Shown here piece by piece: positions 34,675 through 42,908 of a stretch of 64,000 bases of DNA. Where the stretch lies: contig NZ_JAGFNS010000014.1 of NCBI RefSeq assembly GCF_017592555.1, forward strand, positions 62,001-126,000. Direction: 5' to 3'. This DNA is from Actinoplanes flavus (GTDB taxonomy: Bacteria; Actinomycetota; Actinomycetes; Mycobacteriales; Micromonosporaceae). Numbering within the stretch: position 1 is the first letter of the stretch; the number at the start of each line of letters is the position of its first letter. Under the pieces are notes generated by a model. It had not been told where the DNA came from. It saw nothing but the letters and a program-made list of their open reading frames with translations, and did no database searches. The position numbers were made by a program, and so were the translations under genes.

Positions 34675-36119
34675 CCGGACCCTCGCCGCTGCGCGGGTCG
34701 AACGGCATCGCGTTCGGCCCGGACGGGCTGCTGTACGTGGCCGAGTACCTGGCCGGGCGGATCCGCACGGTCGACGTCGACACCGGTGAGGTTTCGGTGC
34801 TGGTCGGCGCGGACGGGCCGGTGCAGTCCCCCGACGACCTGGCGTTCGACGCCGACGGCAACCTCTACGTCGTCGATCTGGCGCCCGGCCTGGTGTGGCG
34901 GCGCACCCCGGCCGGCGACCTGAGCGTGGTGGCCGAGGGCATCCGCAATCCGAACGGCATCTGCTGCCTGGGCAACCGGCTGTTCGTCAACGAGATGGCC
35001 TTCGCCGGGCGGGTGCTGGAGATCGGCCCGGGTGAGCCGGCCGTGCTGGCCGAGGGCCTGATGCTCGGCAACGCCATGCAGGCCGGACCGGACGGGCTCC
35101 TGTACTTCCCGCACATGTTCCCGGGCTCGGTGCACCGGGTCGGCCCGGACGGCGGCGAACCGGAGCTGTTCGCCGACGAACTGCCGCAGACCGTGGCCGT
35201 CCGCTTCGACCGCGACGGCGTCCTGCACGTGCTGCTGGTCGACGAGAACGGCACCGTCGTGCGCATCGACGGCGACCGGCGGACCACGATCACGACCGGG
35301 GTGCCGGGCCTGGACAACGCGGCGTTCTCCGGCGACAACCGGATGTTCGTGTCCAGTTTCGCCACCGCCGGGATCACCGAGGTGCTGCCGGACGGGACCA
35401 CCCGGGAGATCGTGCCGCACGGCTTCGCGGGTCCCTACGACGTGGCGGTCGACGACGACGGGAAGGTGCACACCGCCGACCACTACCGGATCGACCGGGC
35501 GCTGCTGCCGTTCGCGCACGGCCTGGCCGCCTCCGGCGACCAGCTGCATTTCACCTCGCAGTACGGCCAGACCGGAACCTACGACCGGATCTCCGGGTCG
35601 GTGCGCATGCGCGAGGTCGCCTTGGCTCACCCTCTCGGCATCGCGGTACGCCCGGACGGTTCCGTGGTGATCGCCGAGTCCGGCGCCGGCCGGGTCCTGG
35701 CGATCGCCGCCGACGACACGGTCGAGGTGCTGGCCGAGGGTCTGGGCCGCCCGGCCGGGGTGGCGGTCGGCGCGGACGGCGGCTGCTACGTCAGCGACGA
35801 GGAGCGCGGCGCCGTCTACCGTCTCGAGGACGGCAAGCCGGTCGCGGTGGCCGAGGGCCTGGCCGCCCCGCAGGGCCTGGCCGTCGTCGACGGCCGCCCG
35901 GTGGTCGTCGAGTCGGGCCGCCGCCGCCTGATCGCGCTCGGGCCGCAGCCGCGGGTGCTGGCCGAGGACCTGCCGGTCGTGCCGCCCCGCGACCCGCAGC
36001 CGGCTCTCATGGTGCACGACCTGCCCGGGGTGCCGCGCCCCTTCGCGGGCCTGGCCACCGGCCCGGACGGCGCCCTGCACCTGGCCGGCAACGCCGACGG
36101 CAGCATCCTGCGCCTCTGA
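34662..36119 (+). CDS. SMP-30/gluconolactonase-like beta-propeller protein
   Basis: Cytoplasmic six-bladed or double propeller of 485 residues with recurring blade motifs GIAFGPDGLLYVAE, DLAFDADGNLYVVD, GIAVRPDGSVVIAES and GVAVGADGGCYVSDE. SMP-30-type proteins hydrolyse lactones using a divalent metal. GTG 34662 overlaps the BVMO end by 13 bp and is preceded by GGAG, so the two are translationally coupled. The natural reading is BVMO makes a lactone or ester and this protein opens it. Repeated blades could instead serve protein binding. Confidence 0.85.
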
Positions 36120-36137
36120 CGCCGGCCACCGATCCGG

Positions 36138-37181
36138 TCAGCCGCCGGTGATGGACCAGTGCCAGGCCTCGGAGGGCAGGTTGACGTAGCCGTACTTGGC
36201 GGCGTTGGCGGTCAGCCACTTGAAGGCCTTGGTCTTCTTGGTGAGCGATTTTCCGCCGGAGGTGATGTCGACGGCCAGGCCGAGCTCGTGCAGGGAGCGG
36301 CCCGGGATGGCGGTCGGGACGCGGCAGGAGGAGGCCGGCGCGGTCCACACGTCGGGGCAGCCGTTGATCTTGCGGAGTTCGATCTGGCGCTGCTTGGTGC
36401 GGAACCCGCCGCCGGAGATCTCGATGCCGTCGGCGCGGGCGTCGTCGACCATCCGCTTGAAGGCGTAGGCGACGTTGCGGTGCACCGTGGTGCCGTAGAC
36501 CGTGGTGGTGTCGGCGATGGCGAATTTCGGGCGGACCGCGGTGACCACGTCACGGCTGAGCGCGGTGGCCTGCGTGGCGTAACCGGCCGCGGTGCCGGCG
36601 GTGGCGATGCTCCGCTCGGTCCTCGGGATCGCCGCGGCGGTGGCCTGCCGGGCGGCGGCCGCCTTGCGCAGGCCGGTGGCGGCGCTCGTGGCCTGGGCCT
36701 TGGCGGCGCGCAGGACGGCGGCGGACTCGTGCAGCCTCTTGCGGCGGGCGTCGCGGGTGGCGGTGGCGCGGGTGACGGCCGTGGTCGCCCTGGTGACGGC
36801 CTTCTTCTTGCGGGGGCGCTGCTTCGACACCCGGGTCAGGGCGGTCTTGGTGTCGGTGAGCGCGCGTTCGGCGGCCTGGAGCCGCCCGTTCACGGCCGCG
36901 TGCGCGGTGGTGACGTCGGCGAGTCTCTTGCGGGCGGCGGCGTCGGCCCTGGTGGCGGTGGTGACCTCGGCGGTACGGGTCTTGAGAGCCGCCTTCTGGG
37001 TGGCCAGAATGCCGCGCAACTTCGCTTTCGTCGCGTCGACAGTGAGGCTGCGGTACATGAGCTTGCTGTAGTTCTGCGCGACTCCGGGGACGGCGGCGTG
37101 GGCGGTGCCGGGGGTGCCGACGATCGGGGCAGCGACCGCGAGTGCCGTGGCCATCGCGGTGATGATCCGTGTCTTCCTCAC
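36138..37181 (-). CDS. secreted M15 D-alanyl-D-alanine carboxypeptidase-like protein
   Basis: Peptidoglycan peptidase of 347 residues. A signal peptide (RKTRIITAMATALAVAAPI, cleavage after AHA) is followed by a long Ala/Arg/Lys-rich helical, coiled-coil region (about 45-220) and a C-terminal VanY-type domain with zinc-site motifs SLHELGLAVDI and EAWHWS. The coiled coil resembles cell-wall hydrolase regulatory stalks. GTG 37181 follows AAGGAG. It is divergent from the subtilase gene and converges with the lactonase gene, with an 18-bp gap. Confidence 0.9.
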   Translation of the reverse strand: MRKTRIITAMATALAVAAPIVGTPGTAHAAVPGVAQNYSKLMYRSLTVDATKAKLRGILATQKAALKTRTAEVTTATRADAAARKRLADVTTAHAAVNGRLQAAERALTDTKTALTRVSKQRPRKKKAVTRATTAVTRATATRDARRKRLHESAAVLRAAKAQATSAATGLRKAAAARQATAAAIPRTERSIATAGTAAGYATQATALSRDVVTAVRPKFAIADTTTVYGTTVHRNVAYAFKRMVDDARADGIEISGGGFRTKQRQIELRKINGCPDVWTAPASSCRVPTAIPGRSLHELGLAVDITSGGKSLTKKTKAFKWLTANAAKYGYVNLPSEAWHWSITGG

Positions 37182-37349
37182 CTGACGTGCGCTCCTTGCC
37201 TTCCGGGTGCGTGGTCGTACCACGATCCGATCCGGCGGGTGCGGCTCGGAACCGGTCGGAGAGCGAACCGGTTGCGGTGCTCGAACATTGATCCCGATCC
37301 CGATAACATCCACGGACATCGAATCGACAGATGTCAGTGGGGGGACTGC

Positions 37350-40118
37350 ATGCTTCGAAGAACCGTTGCTGCTCTCGCTATCGGCGCCACCGTGGTCGGG
37401 ATCACCGGCACCGCGGCCCGCGCCGGAGCGCCCGACGACAAGGCCTACGCACAGATCGCCGCCCTGCAGGAACTCAAGAAGTCGATGACCCCGGACGAAC
37501 GCAAGCTCGACAGCCGGCTCGCCGTCGAGCTACGCAAACGGGACAGCAAGGTGGCCGCGAGCGCACTGCCGGCGCTCACCACCGGTGTCGAGGTCACCAA
37601 GTCCGGCACGGTCGAGGTGCAGGTGCACGCCGAGAAGGTCGGCGACGACCTGCTCGACCGGCTCCGCAAGATCGGCGCGGGGATCCGTTTCCCGTCCGAA
37701 CAGACCGGGACGGTCCTGGTCGAGGCGCCCCTCGGCACGCTGCCGGAGATCGCCTCCTGGAAGGACGTGACCGCGGTCAACCTGGAGCACGGCGCGATCA
37801 CCGGCCACCAGAAGGACCCGGACGCCAAGCCGAGGACCGAGTCCAAGGAGAGCAAGACCACCCGGATCGAGACGGCCCTCAAGGCGGCCCCGAAACTGAC
37901 CACGGCGGCCGCCGGCTCGGTGGTCTCCGAGGGCGACCGCACGCACGCCGCCGACACGGCCCGCACCCGGCACAAGGTGACCGGCGTAGGGGTGAAGGTC
38001 TGCGCACTGTCCGACGGCGTGGACTCGCTCGCCGACTCGCAGGCCTCCGGCGACCTGCCCGCCGACGTCGACGTCCTGCCCGGCCAGGAGGGCGAGGGCG
38101 ACGAGGGCACCGCGATGCTGGAGATCATCCACGACCTGGTGCCGAAGGCCGAGCTGGGCTTCGCCACGGCGTTCACCAGCGAGGCCAGCTTCGCCGAGAA
38201 CATCCGGGCGCTGCGCTTCACCGGCGGCTGCGACATCATCGTCGACGACGTCGTCTACTACCACGAGAGCCCGTTCCAGGACGGTCTTCCGGCGCAGGCG
38301 GTCAACGCGGTGACCGCGGACGGCGCGTACTACTTCAGCTCGGCCGGCAACGAGGGCAACACCCTCGACGGAAGCTCCGGCAACTGGGAGGGCGACTTCG
38401 CCGACTCGGGGCTGGGACTGGGCAAGTTCGCCGGCGACGCGCACGACTTCGACCCGGGCGAGGGCGTGTCGATCCTCAACCCGCTGTCGCCCAACAGCGA
38501 CGGCCGGATCACCACCCTGTGGTGGGCGGACCCGCTGGCCGGGTCGGCCAACGACTACGACCTGTACCTGATCAACTCGGCCGGCAACGTGACGTCGTTC
38601 TCGCAGGACGTGCAGGACGGCGACGACGACCCGTGGGAGATCCTCCAGACCGGCGCCACCACCGGCCAGCGGCTGGCGGTCGTCAAGTTCGCCGGCGCCG
38701 ACCGGTACCTCCAGCTCACCGTGTTCCGCGGCCGGATGGGCTTCGCCACCCCGGGCGTGCTGCGCGGGCACAGCGCCGCCGAGAACGCGTTCGCCGTGGC
38801 GGCCACCCCGGCGGCGGCCGCGCTGCCGTTCGACCTGGAGACCGGCGACCCGGCGAACCCGGTCGGGCCGTACCCGAACGTGCACACCCGCCAGTCACAG
38901 CCGGAACGGTTCACCTCGGACGGGCCGCGCCGGGTGTTCTACGCCGCCGACGGCACGCCGTACACGCCGGGGAACCTGTCGTCCACCGGTGGTGTGGTGC
39001 GGGCCAAACCGCAGATCACCGCGGCCGACGGGGTCACCACGTCGCTGTCCGACTTCAACCCGTTCTTCGGCACCTCGGCGTCGGCGCCGCACGCCGCCGC
39101 GATCGCCGCGCTGGCGCTCTCCGGGAACCCGGGGCTGACCGGCGAGGAGATCCGGGCCGCGCTCACGTCGACCGCCCTGGATCTGGCGCCGGCCGGGTTC
39201 GACCAGCGCACCGGCAGCGGCGTGATCCGGGCCGACCTGCTGCTGCGCAACACCGGCGCCACCCCGCAGCCACTGGTCCGGGCCGGCACGCCGACGGTCA
39301 CCCCGACCAGCGGCGACGGCGACGCCTATCTGGAGCCGGGCGAGAAGGCCACGGTCACGGTGCCCGCCGCCAATGAGGGCGACGGCACGGCGACCGGGGT
39401 CAGCGTGGTGGTGTCCACCTCGGATCCGGGGGTGACGGTCACACCGCGGTCCCGGTCGTACGGCACCATCGCGGCGGGCGCCACCAAGACCCGCGACTAC
39501 ACGGTGACGCTGGCCGCCGACTACCCGCTGGGCCGGCCGGTGACGTTGCAGACCCGGGTCACCTTCGCCGGGGTGCTGTCGCCGACCGACCGGGCGGTGA
39601 ACGTGCCGGTGGGGCAGCCGTCGGCGACGGTGCGCGACTTCGCCTACGGCGGCCCGGCGGTGCCGATCCCGGACAACGACCCGACCGGGGCCTCCGCCAC
39701 GGTGGAGGTCAGCGGCGTCGGGTTCGCGTCGGCGCTGACCGTGTCGATCGACGGCACCGCCTGCTCCACGGCCACCGGCGCCACCACGGTCGGCGTCGAC
39801 CACACCTTCGTGGGCGACCTGATCGGCACGCTGAGGGCGCCGGACGGCCGGTCGGTGACGCTGTTCTCGCGGACCGGGGGCAGCGGCAACAACCTGTGCC
39901 AGGCGGTGTTCGACGACGCGGCCGCGACACCGTTCGCGTCGGCGCTGTCCACCAACGCGCCGTTCACCGGCAGCTGGCGGCCGGCCACCCCGCTGTCGGC
40001 GCTGCGGGCCGCGCCGGTCGACGGCACATGGACGCTGCACGTCGCCGACCGGGTCGGCACCGACACCGGGTCGATCCGGGCGTTCTCGCTGCACATCGCC
40101 GGGTACGAGGCGGCCTGA
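37350..40118 (+). CDS. secreted subtilase (S8) with atypical Glu in place of catalytic His and a P/Homo B domain
   Basis: Secreted protease of 922 residues: signal peptide ending near ARAG, an inhibitory propeptide region (about 30-190), an S8-like catalytic domain, a CARDB-like beta domain (about 645-765) and a C-terminal proprotein-convertase P domain (about 785-920). Catalytic residues: Asp222 in CALSDGVDS, Ser576 in FGTSASAPH; at the HGT position the protein has Glu252 in GDEGTAMLEIIHD. This DEGTAMLEIIHD form defines a subfamily with Glu instead of His, recalling the Ser-Glu-Asp site of sedolisins. ATG 37350 follows GTGGGGGGACT. The 3' end runs into a hairpin/repeat array. Confidence 0.9.
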   Translation: MLRRTVAALAIGATVVGITGTAARAGAPDDKAYAQIAALQELKKSMTPDERKLDSRLAVELRKRDSKVAASALPALTTGVEVTKSGTVEVQVHAEKVGDDLLDRLRKIGAGIRFPSEQTGTVLVEAPLGTLPEIASWKDVTAVNLEHGAITGHQKDPDAKPRTESKESKTTRIETALKAAPKLTTAAAGSVVSEGDRTHAADTARTRHKVTGVGVKVCALSDGVDSLADSQASGDLPADVDVLPGQEGEGDEGTAMLEIIHDLVPKAELGFATAFTSEASFAENIRALRFTGGCDIIVDDVVYYHESPFQDGLPAQAVNAVTADGAYYFSSAGNEGNTLDGSSGNWEGDFADSGLGLGKFAGDAHDFDPGEGVSILNPLSPNSDGRITTLWWADPLAGSANDYDLYLINSAGNVTSFSQDVQDGDDDPWEILQTGATTGQRLAVVKFAGADRYLQLTVFRGRMGFATPGVLRGHSAAENAFAVAATPAAAALPFDLETGDPANPVGPYPNVHTRQSQPERFTSDGPRRVFYAADGTPYTPGNLSSTGGVVRAKPQITAADGVTTSLSDFNPFFGTSASAPHAAAIAALALSGNPGLTGEEIRAALTSTALDLAPAGFDQRTGSGVIRADLLLRNTGATPQPLVRAGTPTVTPTSGDGDAYLEPGEKATVTVPAANEGDGTATGVSVVVSTSDPGVTVTPRSRSYGTIAAGATKTRDYTVTLAADYPLGRPVTLQTRVTFAGVLSPTDRAVNVPVGQPSATVRDFAYGGPAVPIPDNDPTGASATVEVSGVGFASALTVSIDGTACSTATGATTVGVDHTFVGDLIGTLRAPDGRSVTLFSRTGGSGNNLCQAVFDDAAATPFASALSTNAPFTGSWRPATPLSALRAAPVDGTWTLHVADRVGTDTGSIRAFSLHIAGYEAA

Positions 40119-40122
40119 TGAC

Positions 40123-40158
40123 GACCGTCCGGGCGTGTGCGCACGCGCCCGGACGGTC
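40123..40158. terminator. large hairpin between convergent subtilase and narK genes
   Basis: GACCGTCCGGGCGTGTGC is followed directly by GCACGCGCCCGGACGGTC, an 18-bp stem with one mismatch, 4 bp after the subtilase stop. Its right arm is the first unit of the 30-bp array. No T tract, as is common for actinomycete bidirectional terminators. Confidence 0.7.
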
Positions 40159-40320
40159 CCATCAAAGGGCGCACACGCCCGGACGGTCCCATCAAGAGGC
40201 GCACACGCCCGGACGGTCCCATCAAGAGGCGCACACGCCCGGACGGTCCCATCAAGAGGCGCACACGCCCGGACGGTCCCATCAAGAGGCGCACGCGCCC
40301 GGACGGTCCCGGCGTCACGC
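40141..40320 (+). repeat. 30-bp tandem repeat array of terminator half-sites
   Basis: Six units of 30 bp: GCACACGCCC GGACGGTCCC ATCAAGAGGC. Units 2-5 are identical, unit 1 differs at two or three bases and unit 6 diverges in its last third, where narK ends. Each unit carries the right arm of the hairpin at 40123-40158 so any unit can pair with the single left arm. No spacers, so this is not CRISPR. Confidence 0.9.
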
Positions 40321-41520
40321 GTGGGCGACGCGGCCCCGCGGCGGGCGGCGGCCCACCGACAGCACGTCGAGCAGCAGGGCGGCGCCGGCCACCAGGGCCA
40401 GCAGGACCAGACCCAGCGCGTACGAGTCGAGCCGCTGGTAGATGCCGCCCATGACCAGTGGCGGCACGAACCCGCCGAGCCCGCCCGCGGCGCCGACGAT
40501 CCCGGTCACCGAACCGACCTGGGCGGGTGGCGCGATCTGGGCGACCAACGCGAACGTCGCGCCACTGCCCGCGCCGAGGGCGGCGGCCATGGACAGGAAC
40601 GCGATCGTGCCGAGCGGCATGAGCGGTGGCGTGAACGCCTGCATCAGCGCGCCGGCCATCACCACGACCAGGCACACGGCCAGCACCCGGGCCGGTGGCG
40701 TCCGGTCGGAGAGCCAGCCGCCGATCGGTCGCATGATCACCGCGAGTACCACGAATCCGGCCATCCGGTTGGAGGCGTCGGCCGGGGTCAGCCCGTAGGC
40801 GGTCTTCAGGTAGGCGGGCAGGTAGACCGAGAACGCCACGTAGCCGCCGAACGTGACCGCGTACAGCGCGGCCGCCTGCCAGGTGATCCGCAGTCGCATG
40901 GCGGCGCCGAGGCGTTGCGCCAGCGGCTCGGTGGGCACGGTCCGGCCGGGCGCGTCACGCAGCAGCGTCCAGGCCACGACGGCGTACGCGAACAGCGCCC
41001 CCGCCGTGATCAGGAACGGGGTGGCCATGCTCCCGGCGTCGACCAGCTTGACCGTGGTGAGCGCGCTGATCGCCGTCCCGCCCATGCCGACGCCGAACAC
41101 GCCGACCGCGAAGCCGCGCCGCTCCGGCGGGAACCAGGCGTTGACGAACGGGACGCCGACCGCGAAGGCGGTACCGGCGATGCCCAGGAAAAAGCCGCCG
41201 ACCAGCAGCGACGCCAGCGCGTCGTGGCCCCACAGTCCCAGGTAGAGCACCGGGACGATGGTGATCAGTGTGATCAGCGGGAGCATGATCCGGCCGCCGT
41301 AACGGTCGGTGAGCGCCCCGACCGGGATCCGGCCGACCGAGCCGACCACCACCGGGACAGCCACCAGCAGCGCCTGCTGGAACGAGGTGAGGCCCAGTTC
41401 GGCCTGGAATCTGCTGGCCAACGGGCTGAGCAGCGCCCAGGCCCAGAAGTTGAGGGCGAACCCGAGGGTGGCCAGGAACAGCATCAGGTTGGGGCGGCCG
41501 GTCGTCGGTGAAGTGCTCAT
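40315..41520 (-). CDS. narK: nitrate/nitrite MFS transporter
   Basis: Nitrate/nitrite porter of 401 residues with 12 predicted helices. NNP-family features are visible: NFWAWALLSPL in helix 1, GRIPVGALTDRYGGR with the substrate Arg, the nitrate signature GIAGTAFAVGVPFVNAWFP and FGVGMGGTAISA in helix 5, and GSGATFALV later. It lies next to narGHJI, supporting nitrate import and nitrite export in respiration. ATG 41520. Its 3' end lies in the 30-bp array, and a TnpB element separates it from narG. Confidence 0.93.
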   Translation of the reverse strand: MSTSPTTGRPNLMLFLATLGFALNFWAWALLSPLASRFQAELGLTSFQQALLVAVPVVVGSVGRIPVGALTDRYGGRIMLPLITLITIVPVLYLGLWGHDALASLLVGGFFLGIAGTAFAVGVPFVNAWFPPERRGFAVGVFGVGMGGTAISALTTVKLVDAGSMATPFLITAGALFAYAVVAWTLLRDAPGRTVPTEPLAQRLGAAMRLRITWQAAALYAVTFGGYVAFSVYLPAYLKTAYGLTPADASNRMAGFVVLAVIMRPIGGWLSDRTPPARVLAVCLVVVMAGALMQAFTPPLMPLGTIAFLSMAAALGAGSGATFALVAQIAPPAQVGSVTGIVGAAGGLGGFVPPLVMGGIYQRLDSYALGLVLLALVAGAALLLDVLSVGRRPPRGRVAHA

Positions 41521-41663
41521 CGAAAACCTTCCGTGGAAACCCCCGGCTTCAGCCGTGGGGAGGAGTCGGATTGCCTGCGGAGCAGGTCGGGAATAGCCGA
41601 TCCGCCGGCAGGGCGGATGGGCGTCTGGTCAGACGTTGAGTCGGATGTCGATGTCGCCGTTGA

Positions 41664-42734
41664 CGACGTCGCGGCGGTGCCGTCCATCAGCAGAGGTCCG
41701 GTCGCAAGCCGACGTTCGGCAAGCTGTCGAAGCTGCTGACCGAGGCCCGCGCCCGGTTCGCCTGGCTGCGCAACGGTTCGCAGAACGTCCAGCAGCAGAC
41801 GCTGCGCACCTATGGTTCGGCGTTGAACGCCTCGTTCACCGTGAAGGGCCGGGGCCGGCCGAAGGTCAAGCTCAAGAAGAACGCGCTGCCGACCTTGGAG
41901 TACACCACCAACGGCTTCGCACTGGTCGGCGGCCGGCTGCGGCTTGCCAAGGGCGTGACCATCCCGGTCGTCTGGTCCCGCGAGTTGCCCTCGGACCCCA
42001 CCTCCGTGCGGGTCTACCAGGACAACCTCGGCCACTGGTACGCGTCCTTCGTCGTCCAGCGCGAGGCTGTCGCGACACCGGACCCGGATCTGCCGGGCAT
42101 CGGCGTGGACTGGGGTGTGACCACCACCGCCACCACCACGAACCCGTCTTTCGACCTGCCGCACCTCGGCCACCGCCGCCGGTGTGCGGCCGAGCTGGCC
42201 AAGGCCCAGCGCACGATGGCCCGCCGCCGGCGGCCGAAAGGCCACAGCCCGTCGAAGGGCTATCTGGCGGCGAAGCGGCAGGCCGCCCGGATCGTGAAGA
42301 AGGCCGCCCGGCAGAACACCCACGACGCCCGGGTCTGGGCCAAGACCGTTGTCGACCATCACCACCTGATCGCGGTCGAGGACTTCAAACCAAAGTTTCT
42401 GACCAAGACCAGCATGGCGCGTAAGGCCGCCGACGCCGCGATCGGCGCCTGTAAACGAGAACTGGTCGACCGTGGCAAGCGGGCGGGCCGGAAGGTGGTG
42501 CTGGTGCCGCCCGCCTACACCACGATGACCTGCTCCGGGTGCGGCGAGAGAGCCAACCACCGCCTCGGACTGGGCGTACGCATCTTCGAGTGCCCGGCCT
42601 GCGGCTACACCGCAGGTCGTGATCTCAACGCCGCGAGGACGATCCTCGCCACGGCCGAACGCGACCGTGCCAGTGCCGACGACGTCAGACATCGGATCGC
42701 CTCCTTCCGGGACGGTGGATCAGATGCGGTCTGA
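41664..42734 (+). pseudogene. tnpB: 5'-truncated TnpB (RNA-guided nuclease, OrfB)
   Basis: TnpB-family coding sequence whose first roughly 40 codons are lost: in frame a stop lies at 41661, and the readable part begins near KPTFGKLSKLLTEARARFAW. An internal TTG at 41823 could start a 303-residue product. The RuvC-like catalytic acids remain: Asp in GVDWGVTTTA, Glu in VEDFKPK and Asp in AGRDLNAA, as does the zinc ribbon CSGCG ... CPACG. TnpB uses a right-end-derived guide RNA overlapping its 3' end. The lost N-terminus contributes to DNA recognition, so it is probably inactive as a nuclease. Confidence 0.8.
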
Positions 42735-42744
42735 GCTGGGAAAT

Positions 42745-42765
42745 CCCCCGGATTCATCCGTGGGG
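42745..42765 (+). ncRNA. right-end hairpin and predicted end of a TnpB guide (omega) RNA scaffold
   Basis: CCCCCGGAT-TCA-TCCGTGGGG folds into an imperfect hairpin 10 bp after the tnpB stop. In known TnpB systems the guide RNA spans the tnpB 3' end and this right end, and the 16-20 nt just outside (here starting ATGTCGTTAACGG) act as guide. Transcription is not shown. Confidence 0.45.
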
Positions 42766-42908
42766 ATGTCGTTAACGGTCTCTCCGTTTGGGCAGTCTTC
42801 TCCGGTCAGCGTGGCACAGATGCGGGCCCGGGTTCGCCATTCCGCTTGCACCGGCGCACGGCTCGGACGAATGTGGGACCGAGGCAAATCACCCGGGAGG
42901 ATCGCTCC

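Larger units (their letters stand above)
41540..42765 (+). mobile_element. IS200/IS605-type (TnpB-only) element, degraded on the left
   Basis: The element contains a 5'-truncated tnpB and ends on the right in CCCCCGGATTCATCCGTGGGG (42745-42765), the hairpin-forming right end usual for actinomycete IS605-group elements. A second right-end-like copy, CCCCCGGCTTCAGCCGTGGGG, occurs in the same orientation at 41540-41560. No TnpA is present. It sits between narK and narG. The left boundary is uncertain; I use the left hairpin as the limit. Confidence 0.75.

Noticed and set aside
36159..37349. N-terminal extension of the subtilase upstream of 37350
   Set aside because: It is the antisense of the M15 peptidase gene; a good signal peptide begins at ATG 37350.
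40141..40320. CRISPR array
   Set aside because: Units are contiguous 30-bp repeats with no variable spacers and no cas genes; they share the terminator arm.
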